This document shows, in pieces, positions 16,699 through 25,659 of a DNA stretch of 64,000 bases. Source of the DNA: Litorimonas sp964352855 (lineage in GTDB: Bacteria; Pseudomonadota; Alphaproteobacteria; Caulobacterales; Maricaulaceae). The stretch spans positions 1-64,000 of the forward strand of contig CAYGTR010000002.1 in the NCBI GenBank assembly GCA_964352855.1. Reading direction: 5' to 3'. The notes beneath the pieces are model-generated. The model was given only the letters and a program-made list of their open reading frames with translations. It had not been told where the DNA came from and ran no database searches. Position 1 is the stretch's first letter. Each line of letters opens with the position of its first letter. The translations under genes were made by a program, and so were the position numbers.

Positions 16699-17448
16699 AT
16701 GGCTGATCAACGCTTATATCATAAGGTCGCTAACCAAATTTTAGAGTTGATAGACTCAGGCGTTTTTCCTCCCGGAAGCCGCTTGCCCGGCGAGCGCGAT
16801 CTGGCCGAGCAATTTGGTGTGAGCCGTGTGTCCATTCGTGAGGCCGAAATCGCCTTACAAGCGCAGGGGCGTCTTGAAATTAAAGTTGGATCGGGTGCTT
16901 ATGTCCTTGACGGGGCAGGCCAACTTGGACGCGGCATGCCGAAAGTTGGACCTTTTGAGTTGACGGAGGCCCGCGCTTTATTCGAGGCTGAGTCTGCAGC
17001 CTTGGCAGCGCCTATCATTACGGATGAGACGCTTGAGGAGCTAGACGGCTATGTGAAAGCTATGGTCGGTAAAGGTGAGAATAACGACCTAAGTCACGAA
17101 GAAGCCGACAGACTTTTCCATATCACTATTGCCAAAGCCACCAATAATGCCGCTATAATTTATACGATTGATAATATGTGGAAAATGCGATCTGAAGCGA
17201 TGAAGATTCAAACCATATATGATTCCGTCTGTCACAGTGATGATGTATTGCTTGAGAAAGAGCACAGCGCCATCCTGAATGCGTTGAAGGCAAGGGACTC
17301 GTCGGCTGCCCGAAAAGCGATGCGGGCGCATTTTACCAGGATGATTGAAGCGCTATTAGTGGCCTCCGAAGAAGAAGCTTATCGTGAAGTGAAACGTAAA
17401 GCCTCTGAGAGCCGTTCAAGATTTCTTCTGAGCTCTCAAATAGAATAA
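16699..17448 (+). CDS. GntR-family (FadR subfamily) transcription regulator of the alginate locus
   Basis: A 249-residue regulator. The N-terminal winged helix reads RLYHKVANQILELIDSGVFPPG, then LPGERDLAEQFGVSRVSIREAEIALQ. The C-terminal FCD-type helical domain contains EARALFEAESAALAA, HEEADRLFHITIAKATNN and HSAILNALKARD, with the His/Asp positions that bind metal and a carboxylate effector. FadR-type members commonly sense sugar acids, so KDG or the unsaturated uronate is a plausible effector (inference). The start at 16699 is chosen because GAGGGGA is just upstream; the in-frame ATG at 16687 would overlap that site. Probably binds the ATTGGT/ACCAAT sites in front of both TonB receptors, the lyase operon and itself. 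Confidence 0.88.
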   Translation: MADQRLYHKVANQILELIDSGVFPPGSRLPGERDLAEQFGVSRVSIREAEIALQAQGRLEIKVGSGAYVLDGAGQLGRGMPKVGPFELTEARALFEAESAALAAPIITDETLEELDGYVKAMVGKGENNDLSHEEADRLFHITIAKATNNAAIIYTIDNMWKMRSEAMKIQTIYDSVCHSDDVLLEKEHSAILNALKARDSSAARKAMRAHFTRMIEALLVASEEEAYREVKRKASESRSRFLLSSQIE

Positions 17449-17461
17449 TTTTAATATCCAT

Positions 17462-17521
17462 ACCAATTTATTAAATTGGTTATATATATTGGTTGACAAT
17501 ATGGGCTAAATTGCTGATTAT
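17462..17521 (+). promoter_or_regulatory. Promoter of the PL6-PL17-dehR-eda-kdgK-PL7 operon
   Basis: ACCAATTTATTAAATTGGT (17462-17480) is a near-perfect 19-bp palindrome with the arms in the opposite order from the receptor operators. A further ATTGGT overlaps the -35 TTGACA at 17493-17498, and GATTAT at 17516-17521 is a good -10 with 17-bp spacing. The overlap of a half-site with the -35 favours repression. Confidence 0.68.
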
Positions 17522-17563
17522 TTAAAAAAATTATAATTCAAAAAGAGTGGAATCGGGGTTTCA

Positions 17564-19837
17564 GTGGTCAAGACATCAAAAAGTTTTTATGTCGGGGCGT
17601 TGGTCGCCAAGACACTGCCGCTGGCACTAAGTTTGATGTTATCTGCATGTTCAGCATCGGCGGCAGATTATCTTGTGCAAGATCAAAAGGCTTATCAGGA
17701 CGCTTTGAAAAAAGCCAAGCCGGGAGATGTTATAAAGCTCGCGAACGGAACGTGGGAAGACTTTGAAATCTTATTTGAAGGGAAGGGTAAAAAAGATAAG
17801 CCCATCATATTAACGGTCGAAACGAAAGGGGAGGTCTTCTTAACGGGTCAGTCCAATTTACGTCTTGCAGGTGAGTATCTCGAAGTTTCTGGGTTGGTTT
17901 TCAAACATGGTCACACGCCGACAAGCGAAGTTGTTTCCTTTCGCCGTAATTCAACGAATCTCGCCAATAACTCCCGCGTCACCGAAATCGTCATCGATAA
18001 TTATAATAATCCGGAGCGTTATGAAGTTGATTCTTGGGTGATGATGTATGGGAAAAATAACCGGTTTGATCACAATCACCTCGTTGGAAAACGTAATAAA
18101 GGTGTCACCATGGCTGTCCGGCTTAATACTGATGACAGCCAAGAAAACTATCATCGTATAGACCATAACTATTTCGGGCCACGCCCGATCTTGGGCTCTA
18201 ATGGCGGCGAGACCCTGCGAATTGGCACAAGCCATTATTCGCGGACGGATAGTTATACGGTTGTCGAAAACAATTATTTTGATCGTTGTGACGGCGAGCT
18301 CGAGATTATCTCAAATAAGTCCGGTAGAAACGAATTCCGAAACAATACGTTTTATGAGTCCCGCGGCACGCTAACCATGCGGCACGGGAATAATAATATT
18401 GTCGAAGGCAATGTATTTTTTGGTAATGATGCCGATCATACGGGTGGCATTCGGGTGATTAATGCAGGTCAAACGATACGCAATAATTACATGGAGGGCC
18501 TTAAAGGCACACGTTTTGGCGGGGCTTTTGTTGTTATGAATGGCGTGCCCGACGGGCCAATTAACCGTTATGATCCGGTTATAAATGCCCGTATTGAAAA
18601 CAACAGCCTTATCAATAGTGACAATATTCAGCTTGGTGCGGGTAGTGACGAGGAACGCAGCGGTGTTCCGAAAGATAGTCGTTTTGAAAGCAATTTGATT
18701 TATAATGATGATGGCCGCGATGTCTTCACCGTCTATGACGACATGTCAGGCATCGACTTCAAAAATAATGTGCTTGGCTCAATGGATCCGCCGGATTTTA
18801 CGGATGGGTTCCGGCGTGAAACTGTAGAATTGGTGCGTGCTGAGAATGGATTGATGTATCCGAAAGGCGACACTGATATTGGCGTTTCCCGCGACCTCAG
18901 AGTGACAACAAAAGACATGACAGGTGTGTCTTGGTTCCCAAAGACTGACCCACACATCACTTTTAGGTCCGGCAAGACTCATAAAGTAAGCCCCGGTGAA
19001 AATGTTATATTTGATGCCGTCAACGCCGCAGCCGCCGGGGACGTAATAGAGCTGTCTGCGGGTAATTATGTCGTGAGTAAGTTTATAAAACTTGATAAGC
19101 CGTTGACCTTCAAAGGATCCGGGAATGTCAATTTGAGCTTTGAGCGGTCAGCACTTTTCCAAATTGATAATGGTGGAAGCCTGCAAATCATCGGGCTGAA
19201 TATTTCCGGCAAGGATAGCCCTGATAACGCAGGAAACTCAGTGATCCGCACGAGCCCTTATTCGATGTTGAAAAATTATCGTCTTGAAATCATTGATAGT
19301 TATTTCACTGAAATAGATATCAATCATTCCTTTAACATTGTCTCTGTCGCCAAAGGCACATTTGCTGACAATATTCTGATCGAAAACTCTTCCTTTAAAG
19401 ACGTGACTGGTTCAATTTTGAAGCTGAATAAAGAAGATGACGATTACGGAATTTATAACGCTGAATATGTCACCATCAAGAACTCGAAATTTGAAAATAT
19501 TGGTCAAGAATTGATCAGTTTCTATCGCGGCGGTACGGATGAAAGCACATTCGGCCCTCATTTTGAAATGCACGAGTCAAGCGCAACAAAAATTGGATTG
19601 GATAAGCGGAATAAATCCAAAGCATCGCTTATGCTGCATGGTGTTCAAGTAACGAATGTCTCCGAGAATACATTCAAGAATACTCGACCGTTTATTATCA
19701 ACCATACAGTGGGAGAGCCCAAAACACGCATTACACGGAATACTTTCATAGATGTGGCGGCACCGAAAGTGACTGAATTAAACAGTGTGCTAGAAAATAC
19801 GGCCATTATAGAAAAAAACACGGGGTTAGAGCCGTGA
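17564..19837 (+). CDS. PL6-family alginate lyase, two-domain, lipoprotein
   Basis: A 757-residue parallel beta-helix enzyme of polysaccharide lyase family 6 (chondroitinase B fold) that cleaves alginate by beta-elimination. The GTG start gives a signal ending LMLSACS, a lipobox with Cys near residue 29, so it is probably lipid-anchored. The catalytic domain shows NNYFDRCDGELEIISNKSG and TLTMRHGNNN; Lys252 and Arg273 are 21 residues apart, the same spacing as the catalytic Lys/Arg pair I recall for the two-domain enzyme AlyGC. Calcium-site Asn/Glu residues lie just before. A second beta-helix domain fills residues ~480-757. First gene of the operon; its stop overlaps the start of the PL17 gene. 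Confidence 0.9.
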   Translation: MVKTSKSFYVGALVAKTLPLALSLMLSACSASAADYLVQDQKAYQDALKKAKPGDVIKLANGTWEDFEILFEGKGKKDKPIILTVETKGEVFLTGQSNLRLAGEYLEVSGLVFKHGHTPTSEVVSFRRNSTNLANNSRVTEIVIDNYNNPERYEVDSWVMMYGKNNRFDHNHLVGKRNKGVTMAVRLNTDDSQENYHRIDHNYFGPRPILGSNGGETLRIGTSHYSRTDSYTVVENNYFDRCDGELEIISNKSGRNEFRNNTFYESRGTLTMRHGNNNIVEGNVFFGNDADHTGGIRVINAGQTIRNNYMEGLKGTRFGGAFVVMNGVPDGPINRYDPVINARIENNSLINSDNIQLGAGSDEERSGVPKDSRFESNLIYNDDGRDVFTVYDDMSGIDFKNNVLGSMDPPDFTDGFRRETVELVRAENGLMYPKGDTDIGVSRDLRVTTKDMTGVSWFPKTDPHITFRSGKTHKVSPGENVIFDAVNAAAAGDVIELSAGNYVVSKFIKLDKPLTFKGSGNVNLSFERSALFQIDNGGSLQIIGLNISGKDSPDNAGNSVIRTSPYSMLKNYRLEIIDSYFTEIDINHSFNIVSVAKGTFADNILIENSSFKDVTGSILKLNKEDDDYGIYNAEYVTIKNSKFENIGQELISFYRGGTDESTFGPHFEMHESSATKIGLDKRNKSKASLMLHGVQVTNVSENTFKNTRPFIINHTVGEPKTRITRNTFIDVAAPKVTELNSVLENTAIIEKNTGLEP

Positions 19838-22011
19838 AACGGGAGTTACTATATATTGCACTTGCAGGCGCCGCTGCGCTGACGTTGCCATCGTGTCAAA
19901 ACCCATCTCAAGAAGAAGCTCAAGCCATTACTGAGGTTCCAAGCGGTTTTGATGTCACACTCGCAAGTGCCAAGGCTGTTTTGGATGCGCAAATGGCTTT
20001 GCCGGTTACAGTCCCGACACCCAAGGACCCGGGAGGCGGCTACACGCATGAGAAGCATAAAGACAATGCCAAGTTAATCTATGAGGCGGGACAGCTTTAT
20101 AAACTTACGGGCGAGCCAAAATATGCGGAATATGCCGGCAGACTTATGTTGGCCTATGCGGATGTTTATCCGAGTTGGGAATTGCATCCAGCCAAGAAAG
20201 AACAATCTCCGGGCCGCATGTTCTGGCAAAATCTGAATGAAAGCATGTGGCTCTTGAATGTATCACAGAGCTACGCAGCGATTAAAGAGACGCTCACCCA
20301 AGAGGAGCGTAACAAGATAGAGACTGATGTTCTCCGGAATATGGCAGAGTTCCTGTCTGACGGGTCTCCTGAGACTTTCAATAAAGTTCATAATCACGGC
20401 ACATGGGCGACTGCTGCAGTGGGTTTGACAGGCTATGCAATTGGCGACGACGACTATGTCGAGCAGGCTTTGTTGGGGCTAGACAAGTCGGGGGAGGCGG
20501 GCTTTCTTAAACAAATGGACAAGCTCTTTTCACCTGATGGATATTACAATGAGGGGCCCTATTATCAGCGTTTTGCGCTTATGCCTTTCGTGATTTTTGC
20601 ACAAGAAGTTCAGAAGAATAATCCTGAGCGAAAGATTTTCGAAAAGCGTGACGGGATCTTAAAGAAAGCTATTTATACGACCATTCAGCAAAATTATGCT
20701 GGACTGTTTTTTCCTATTAATGACGCGATCAAAGATAAAGGCATCGCCACCCGGGAGCTGGTTCACGGCGTCGCCATTGCTTATGATTTAACAGGCGATA
20801 AAGGCTTATTGTCAGTCGCGCAGGCGCAAGGCAGATTTATGCTGACCCCTGAAAGTCGCAAAGTTGCAGAAGATATTGCCGCAGGTAAAGCAGAGCCCTT
20901 TGATTATAAAACCATGCGTTTGGGTGACGGCGAAGACGGCACAGAAGGCGCGCTTGATATAATCCGCGCTTCTATGGATCCCAATGACTTAGTCCTTGTT
21001 GCGAAGAACACGTCGCAAGGTTTAGGGCATGGACATTTCGATAAGCTTGGTCTGCTTGTTTATGATGCAGGTCACGAAATTTTGCGAGACTATGGTGCGG
21101 CGCGTTTCCTCAATGTTGAGGCAAAATATGGTGGACATTATCTACCAGAAAATAATGCCTATGCCAAACAGACTGTTGCGCATAATGCGATGGTTGTTGA
21201 CGAGACAAGCCATTTTGGCGGTGACGTCGATACAGGCAATTTACATGCGCCTGTTCTAGCGCCGTTTATAGATAAGGGGGCAATTAAACTCACTTCAGCA
21301 AAGATTGATACGGCTTACGACTCTGTTGGGTTAAGTCGGACGCTTGCACTTATTGAAGATGCTGCATTTGATGGGCCTGTCATCATTGACGTTTCTAAAG
21401 CTTCTGCGAAGGGCCCTCATAGTTATGACTTACCGTTCCATTATAATGGACATCTGGTTGATACAAATTTCGAGGTTAAAGCGAATCCTCTATCACGGAC
21501 GCCACTCGGGACAGATAATGGCTATCAGTATCTTTGGAAGGTCGCCGAAGCCAACCCGGTGGAGGGTTTGTCACAAGTAACATGGTTGCTCGACAGGCGC
21601 TTCTACACAGTGTCATCTTCCGTGCCGCGTGATACAAAAATTATCTTTACCCAAGTCGGAGCAAATGATCCGAATTTTAATTTACGTAATGAACCTGGTT
21701 TTATGTTGCGGTCAAAAACAGATGATGGTGTCTCCTTTGTCTCCGTCATAGAACCGCATGGTGATTATAACCCAACGGTCGAATATACGCTTGAAAGTCA
21801 TAGCCGTGTTGCCTCGGTTCAGCATTTTGAGAACGGCCCGGCAGAATTTGTGCAGATTAAAACCAAGGCTGGGCAGGTTGTTGGGCTAGGCCTTGCAGGC
21901 GATCAAGATCCATCAAAAGATCACAGTGTTAATGTAAACGGTGAAACCATCAGTTGGAGCGGATCATTCAAGCTCTTCCATTCCGAAGCGCACATGTCTG
22001 CAACAAAATAA
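19834..22011 (+). CDS. PL17-family oligoalginate lyase, lipoprotein
   Basis: A 725-residue exo-type oligoalginate lyase (alpha6/alpha6 toroid plus heparinase II/III-like beta-sandwich) releasing unsaturated monouronate that becomes DEH. The signal ends LTLPSC, a lipobox with Cys at residue 21. Catalytic landmarks: HNHGTWA with Asn187-His188, GYYNEGPYYQRFA with Tyr244, and GHGHFDKLGL in the second domain. The His-Tyr spacing of 56 equals that remembered for Alg17C (His202/Tyr258). GTG start overlaps the PL6 stop by 4 nt, so the two lyases are translationally coupled: PL6 makes oligomers and PL17 finishes them in the periplasm. Confidence 0.93.
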   Translation: MKRELLYIALAGAAALTLPSCQNPSQEEAQAITEVPSGFDVTLASAKAVLDAQMALPVTVPTPKDPGGGYTHEKHKDNAKLIYEAGQLYKLTGEPKYAEYAGRLMLAYADVYPSWELHPAKKEQSPGRMFWQNLNESMWLLNVSQSYAAIKETLTQEERNKIETDVLRNMAEFLSDGSPETFNKVHNHGTWATAAVGLTGYAIGDDDYVEQALLGLDKSGEAGFLKQMDKLFSPDGYYNEGPYYQRFALMPFVIFAQEVQKNNPERKIFEKRDGILKKAIYTTIQQNYAGLFFPINDAIKDKGIATRELVHGVAIAYDLTGDKGLLSVAQAQGRFMLTPESRKVAEDIAAGKAEPFDYKTMRLGDGEDGTEGALDIIRASMDPNDLVLVAKNTSQGLGHGHFDKLGLLVYDAGHEILRDYGAARFLNVEAKYGGHYLPENNAYAKQTVAHNAMVVDETSHFGGDVDTGNLHAPVLAPFIDKGAIKLTSAKIDTAYDSVGLSRTLALIEDAAFDGPVIIDVSKASAKGPHSYDLPFHYNGHLVDTNFEVKANPLSRTPLGTDNGYQYLWKVAEANPVEGLSQVTWLLDRRFYTVSSSVPRDTKIIFTQVGANDPNFNLRNEPGFMLRSKTDDGVSFVSVIEPHGDYNPTVEYTLESHSRVASVQHFENGPAEFVQIKTKAGQVVGLGLAGDQDPSKDHSVNVNGETISWSGSFKLFHSEAHMSATK

Positions 22012-22050
22012 TTAATCGAGTTTTATATTTGAATCTTAGGGAGTTAGTTA

Positions 22051-22932
22051 ATGTCAAAACCAGTCATCGGTTTCATCGGTCTCGGTCTTATGGGCGGGAA
22101 TATGGTCGAGAACCTTCAAAAAAGAGGTTTCGAAGTTGTCGTCATGGATCTTAATAAAGATGCGGTCGCAAAGGTCCTCGCACGCGGGAACGCCAAAGAA
22201 GCCAGTTCACCTAAGGAATTAGCTGAAGCCAGCGATATTGTAGAGCTCTGCTTGACGACTTCAGCCGTTGTTGAAAAAATCGTTTATGGCGATGATGGTA
22301 TTCTGGCAGGCATTAAATCCGGTTCGGTTCTGATTGACTTCGGCACATCTATTCCGGCGTCGACAAAGAAGATTGGGGCTGACCTTGCCAAGAAAGGCGT
22401 TGGCATGATCGACGCACCACTAGGACGAACGCCCGCCCATGCCAAAGATGGTTTGCTTAACATTATGGCTGCGGGTGATAAGGCGACTTTTGCTAAATAT
22501 GAGTCCATGCTGAGGGAGCAAGGTGAAAACGTCTTTTATCTTGGTGAATTAGGCGCGGGTCATACAACGAAGCTTATCAATAACTTTATGGGTATGACAA
22601 CTGTCACGGCCATGTCACAAGCTTTTGCTGCTGCTGAGCTTGCCGGTGTCGACCGTCAACAACTTTATGATATTATGTCCAGCGGGCCTTCGAACTCACC
22701 TTTTATGAAGTTCTGTAAAAATTACGCTGTTGACGGTGTGAGCGATTTGGGCTTTTCGATCAATAACGCCAATAAAGATCTTGGCTATTTTGTACAAATG
22801 ATGTCAGATTTAGGCTCGCGTTCTTTGGTTGCCGAAGGCACATCAACCTCTCTCCAGGCTGCGGTAGATGCGGGAATGGGCAATGGCAATGTGCCGGAAA
22901 TTTTCGACTACTTCGTCAAGTTAAAGAAATAA
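22051..22932 (+). CDS. dehR: NAD(P)-dependent DEH reductase-like protein (3-hydroxyisobutyrate dehydrogenase family)
   Basis: A 293-residue beta-hydroxyacid dehydrogenase. The N-terminal Rossmann motif GFIGLGLMGGNM is followed by the family signature DAPLGRTPAHAKDG (substrate-binding loop) and the catalytic Lys174 in KLINNFMG. In general annotation this family is called 2-hydroxy-3-oxopropionate reductase; inside alginate operons its members have been shown to reduce DEH (4-deoxy-L-erythro-5-hexoseulose uronate) to KDG. Position between PL17 and eda/kdgK strongly favours the DEH role. The ATG follows TAGGGAG closely. Cytoplasmic, no signal. Cofactor preference cannot be decided from sequence alone; no acidic residue obvious at the end of beta-2 before MDLNKDA is diagnostic. 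Confidence 0.82.
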   Translation: MSKPVIGFIGLGLMGGNMVENLQKRGFEVVVMDLNKDAVAKVLARGNAKEASSPKELAEASDIVELCLTTSAVVEKIVYGDDGILAGIKSGSVLIDFGTSIPASTKKIGADLAKKGVGMIDAPLGRTPAHAKDGLLNIMAAGDKATFAKYESMLREQGENVFYLGELGAGHTTKLINNFMGMTTVTAMSQAFAAAELAGVDRQQLYDIMSSGPSNSPFMKFCKNYAVDGVSDLGFSINNANKDLGYFVQMMSDLGSRSLVAEGTSTSLQAAVDAGMGNGNVPEIFDYFVKLKK

Positions 22933-22978
22933 CCCACCGTCATAAGCGGTTCATAAAACTCTAGTTACAGGAAAAATA

Positions 22979-23611
22979 ATGTCCGACATAATGATGCAAG
23001 CACTCAAAGATGCGCCTGTCGTGCCACTTATAAAATCTGACGATGTTCAAACCGCAGTTCAGACAACACGCGCCCTTATTGCAGGCGGCTTAACCGTGAT
23101 CGAAGTGGTTCTGCGTACAGATGCTGCCCTTGATTGCCTTGAAGCGATTGCCGCTGAATTTCCGGATGCACATGTCGGGGCGGGGACTGTTTTAAGTGCG
23201 GATCAATGTAAAGAAGTGATAAGGAGAGGCGCAAAATTTATTGTTTCCCCCGGCTTGGATGAGGCGTCAGTACATGTTGCCAATGACGCAGGACTCCCCA
23301 TTTTACCAGGTGTCGCGACAGCGACCGAGCTTCAACGGGCTTGGAATTTGGGACTACGCACGGTAAAGTTTTTCCCGGCCTCTTTGGCGGGTGGACCAAA
23401 AATGCTCAAAGCTCTGTCCTCTGTTTTTCGGGATGTTCAATTCATGCCGACAGGTGGCGTGAATCCAGAGACTTTAAAAGATTATCTATCTGTTCCGGCT
23501 GTTCTTGCCTGTGGCGGTTCTTGGCTCACGCCGAAAGACGCTATTGATGCAGAGAATTACGAAGCCATTACTCAACTAGCCAAAGACGCGATATCTATCG
23601 CGCATTCATAA
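22979..23611 (+). CDS. eda: KDPG aldolase Eda
   Basis: A 210-residue class I aldolase that splits 2-keto-3-deoxy-6-phosphogluconate into pyruvate and glyceraldehyde-3-phosphate. The Schiff-base lysine is Lys130 in RTVKFFPAS; the general-base glutamate is in TVIEVVLRT; phosphate-binding GTVLS and PTGGV segments are present. It lies between dehR and kdgK and completes the alginate-specific branch of the Entner-Doudoroff route. Complete, usual length. The start codon follows AGGAAAAATA. Confidence 0.94.
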   Translation: MSDIMMQALKDAPVVPLIKSDDVQTAVQTTRALIAGGLTVIEVVLRTDAALDCLEAIAAEFPDAHVGAGTVLSADQCKEVIRRGAKFIVSPGLDEASVHVANDAGLPILPGVATATELQRAWNLGLRTVKFFPASLAGGPKMLKALSSVFRDVQFMPTGGVNPETLKDYLSVPAVLACGGSWLTPKDAIDAENYEAITQLAKDAISIAHS

Positions 23612-23624
23612 ACGGAATAATACG

Positions 23625-24656
23625 ATGTCAGATTTCCTCAGTTTCGGTGAGATCATGTTGCGCCTGCGCACACCGGGCTATGAACGCTTTTTTCAAAGCC
23701 CTCAATTTGAAGCCACATTTGGGGGAGGTGAAGCAAATGTGGCTGTTTCCCTGTCTAATTACGGATTAGCCGCAGGATTTATTTCGGCTCTGCCGAATAA
23801 TGATATTGGGCAATATGCTATTAATTCTCTTCGGGCGTTGGGAGTCGATGTGTCCAATGTGAAGCGTCAAGGCGACCGAGTAGGCATTTACTTCCTCGAA
23901 ACGGGCGCGAACCAACGCCCGTCTAAAGTTATTTATGATCGCGCTAACTCCTCTATCAGCCAGTGCAAACCCGGAGATTTTGATTGGCCGACAATTTTCA
24001 AAGGCGCTAAATGGTTACATATCACAGGCATAACGCCGGCTCTCTCACAAGACTCTGCTGATCTGTCTCTTGAATGCGTAAAAGAAGCCCAAAAGGCGGG
24101 CGTGACAACATCTTGCGATTTCAACTTCCGAGGCAAGCTCTGGAAATACGGAAAGACGGCGCCAGAGGTCATGAAAGACCTTGTCAAATATATTGATGTC
24201 GGTATCGCCAATGAAGAAGACTGTCAAAAGTCACTGGATATTTCCGTCGATGTCGATGTGGAAGCCGGACATTTGGACACGTCTAAATATGAAGCTTTAT
24301 CACAAAAAGTCTTGGATATTTATCCTGGAATGTCGACAATTGCGATCACATTGCGCGAGTCAATAAACGCGAATATGAATGGTTGGTCTGCTTGTATGCG
24401 TGACCGCGAGAATGGATTTTTGCTCTCGAAGAAATATGACCTCACTGATATTGTCGACCGTGTTGGCGGAGGTGATAGCTTTGCCTCAGCCTTTATTGCA
24501 GGTCTAAATCTTTATGAAGATCGCCAACAATCTCTCGAATTTGCCGTGGCGGGGTCAGCCCTGAAACATTCTATTCTGGGCGACTTTAACCGTGTATCAC
24601 GGGCCGAAGTCGAAAATCTTATGAGCGGAGATGGATCGGGCCGCGTGCAAAGATAA
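23625..24656 (+). CDS. kdgK: 2-keto-3-deoxygluconate kinase KdgK (PfkB family)
   Basis: A 343-residue ribokinase-family sugar kinase phosphorylating KDG at C6 to KDPG. Features: N-terminal FLSFGEIMLRLRTPG, the substrate-binding glycine run FGGGEANVAVSLSNYG, and the C-terminal PfkB signature DIVDRVGGGDSFASAFIAG with the catalytic Asp in GGGDSF. Follows eda by 13 nt. Together with Eda it channels KDG from both the DehR and the KduD routes. Slightly longer than E. coli KdgK, with an insert around residues 200-225 (DVDVEAGHLD). Confidence 0.92.
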   Translation: MSDFLSFGEIMLRLRTPGYERFFQSPQFEATFGGGEANVAVSLSNYGLAAGFISALPNNDIGQYAINSLRALGVDVSNVKRQGDRVGIYFLETGANQRPSKVIYDRANSSISQCKPGDFDWPTIFKGAKWLHITGITPALSQDSADLSLECVKEAQKAGVTTSCDFNFRGKLWKYGKTAPEVMKDLVKYIDVGIANEEDCQKSLDISVDVDVEAGHLDTSKYEALSQKVLDIYPGMSTIAITLRESINANMNGWSACMRDRENGFLLSKKYDLTDIVDRVGGGDSFASAFIAGLNLYEDRQQSLEFAVAGSALKHSILGDFNRVSRAEVENLMSGDGSGRVQR

Positions 24657-24674
24657 GGTTTCAGGGGATAGAAA

Positions 24675-25583
24675 ATGCAGGTTTGGCTTCGCAGGCTTTT
24701 ATCGGTTGCTACCATCCCATTGGTTTTTGTTTCTGATGCATGGGGCGATGATGCGCCCCAACACTCTATTGAGCTCATTGATTGGTATTTAGGACTGCCC
24801 ATCGACGAAGATGGAGATGGGAAATCTGATAGGGTCAGCGAAAAGCAGCTCGCCGAGGGTTGGTCAGATCCGCGTTTCTTCTTTCCTTCGCCCGATGGTG
24901 GTATAACGTTTAAGTCTCCTGTCAGGGGGGCTAAGACCTCTACAAACACGAATTATGTTCGCACTGAACTCAGAGAAATGCTGCGGCGTGGAAATACCTC
25001 CCTCCCTACGGCGGAACCTGGACGCAATAATTGGGTCTTATCAACTGCACCCAAACGATATCGTAAAAAAGCCGGCGGCGTGGATGGTGAGCTACATGCC
25101 ACTTTGGCTGTTAATCATGTGACAACGACAGGTGCACCCAATGAGGTTGGCCGCGTTATTATTGGGCAAATCCACGGCAAGGACGACGAACCTGTCCGTC
25201 TTTATTATAGAAAATTACCGCATCATACAAAAGGCACGCTTTACTTTGCACATGAGGTTAAAGGTCAAAAAGAGGACTTATATGTACAGCTCATTGGGAA
25301 CCGGGCTAACACTGCAGAGGATCCTGTAAACGGCATCGGGCTAAATGAACGCTTTGGTTATTCCATCGTTGCGCTTGGGCATAATTTACAGGTGACAATC
25401 TTAAAGGCTGGAAAACCCGTCGCCCGTAAACGTATTGATATGAGTGAAAGTGGGTATGACTCCAGCGATGAATATCTCTATTTCAAAGCTGGCGTCTATA
25501 ATCAAAACAAGAGCGGTGATGATGGTGATTATGTTCAGGCTACTTTTTACGAACTCCGAAACCTTCATGCGGCTCCAAAATAA
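24675..25583 (+). CDS. PL7-family alginate lyase (alginate_lyase2), secreted
   Basis: A 302-residue beta-jelly-roll alginate lyase. All three PL7 signatures are present: RTELREML (the R-T/S-E-L/V-R strand), IIGQIHG (Q-I-H, which in PL7 correlates with activity on G-containing blocks), and YFKAGVYNQ with the catalytic Tyr. The N-terminus has a Sec signal peptide ending near DAWG and no lipobox, so the enzyme is periplasmic or secreted. Just after it DEDGDGKSD looks like a calcium-loop. Last gene of the operon, 18 nt after kdgK. Endo-acting PL7 would feed oligomers to PL6 and PL17. Confidence 0.93.
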   Translation: MQVWLRRLLSVATIPLVFVSDAWGDDAPQHSIELIDWYLGLPIDEDGDGKSDRVSEKQLAEGWSDPRFFFPSPDGGITFKSPVRGAKTSTNTNYVRTELREMLRRGNTSLPTAEPGRNNWVLSTAPKRYRKKAGGVDGELHATLAVNHVTTTGAPNEVGRVIIGQIHGKDDEPVRLYYRKLPHHTKGTLYFAHEVKGQKEDLYVQLIGNRANTAEDPVNGIGLNERFGYSIVALGHNLQVTILKAGKPVARKRIDMSESGYDSSDEYLYFKAGVYNQNKSGDDGDYVQATFYELRNLHAAPK

Positions 25584-25659
25584 CGTCAACCAGATGTTGG
25601 CGCCATAGTGCTCCTTAATTGATAGCTAAAATGCTATCCACCTTGAGACTTAAATTGTC

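Noticed and set aside
22051..22932. Calling this gene 2-hydroxy-3-oxopropionate reductase of glycerate metabolism
   Set aside because: The sequence family allows it, but the operon (alginate lyases, eda, kdgK) fits DEH reduction far better.
25584..25659. Bidirectional terminator between the PL7 gene and dctM (GATAGC...GCTATC)
   Set aside because: Only a 6-bp stem and no T tract on either strand; not strong enough to call.
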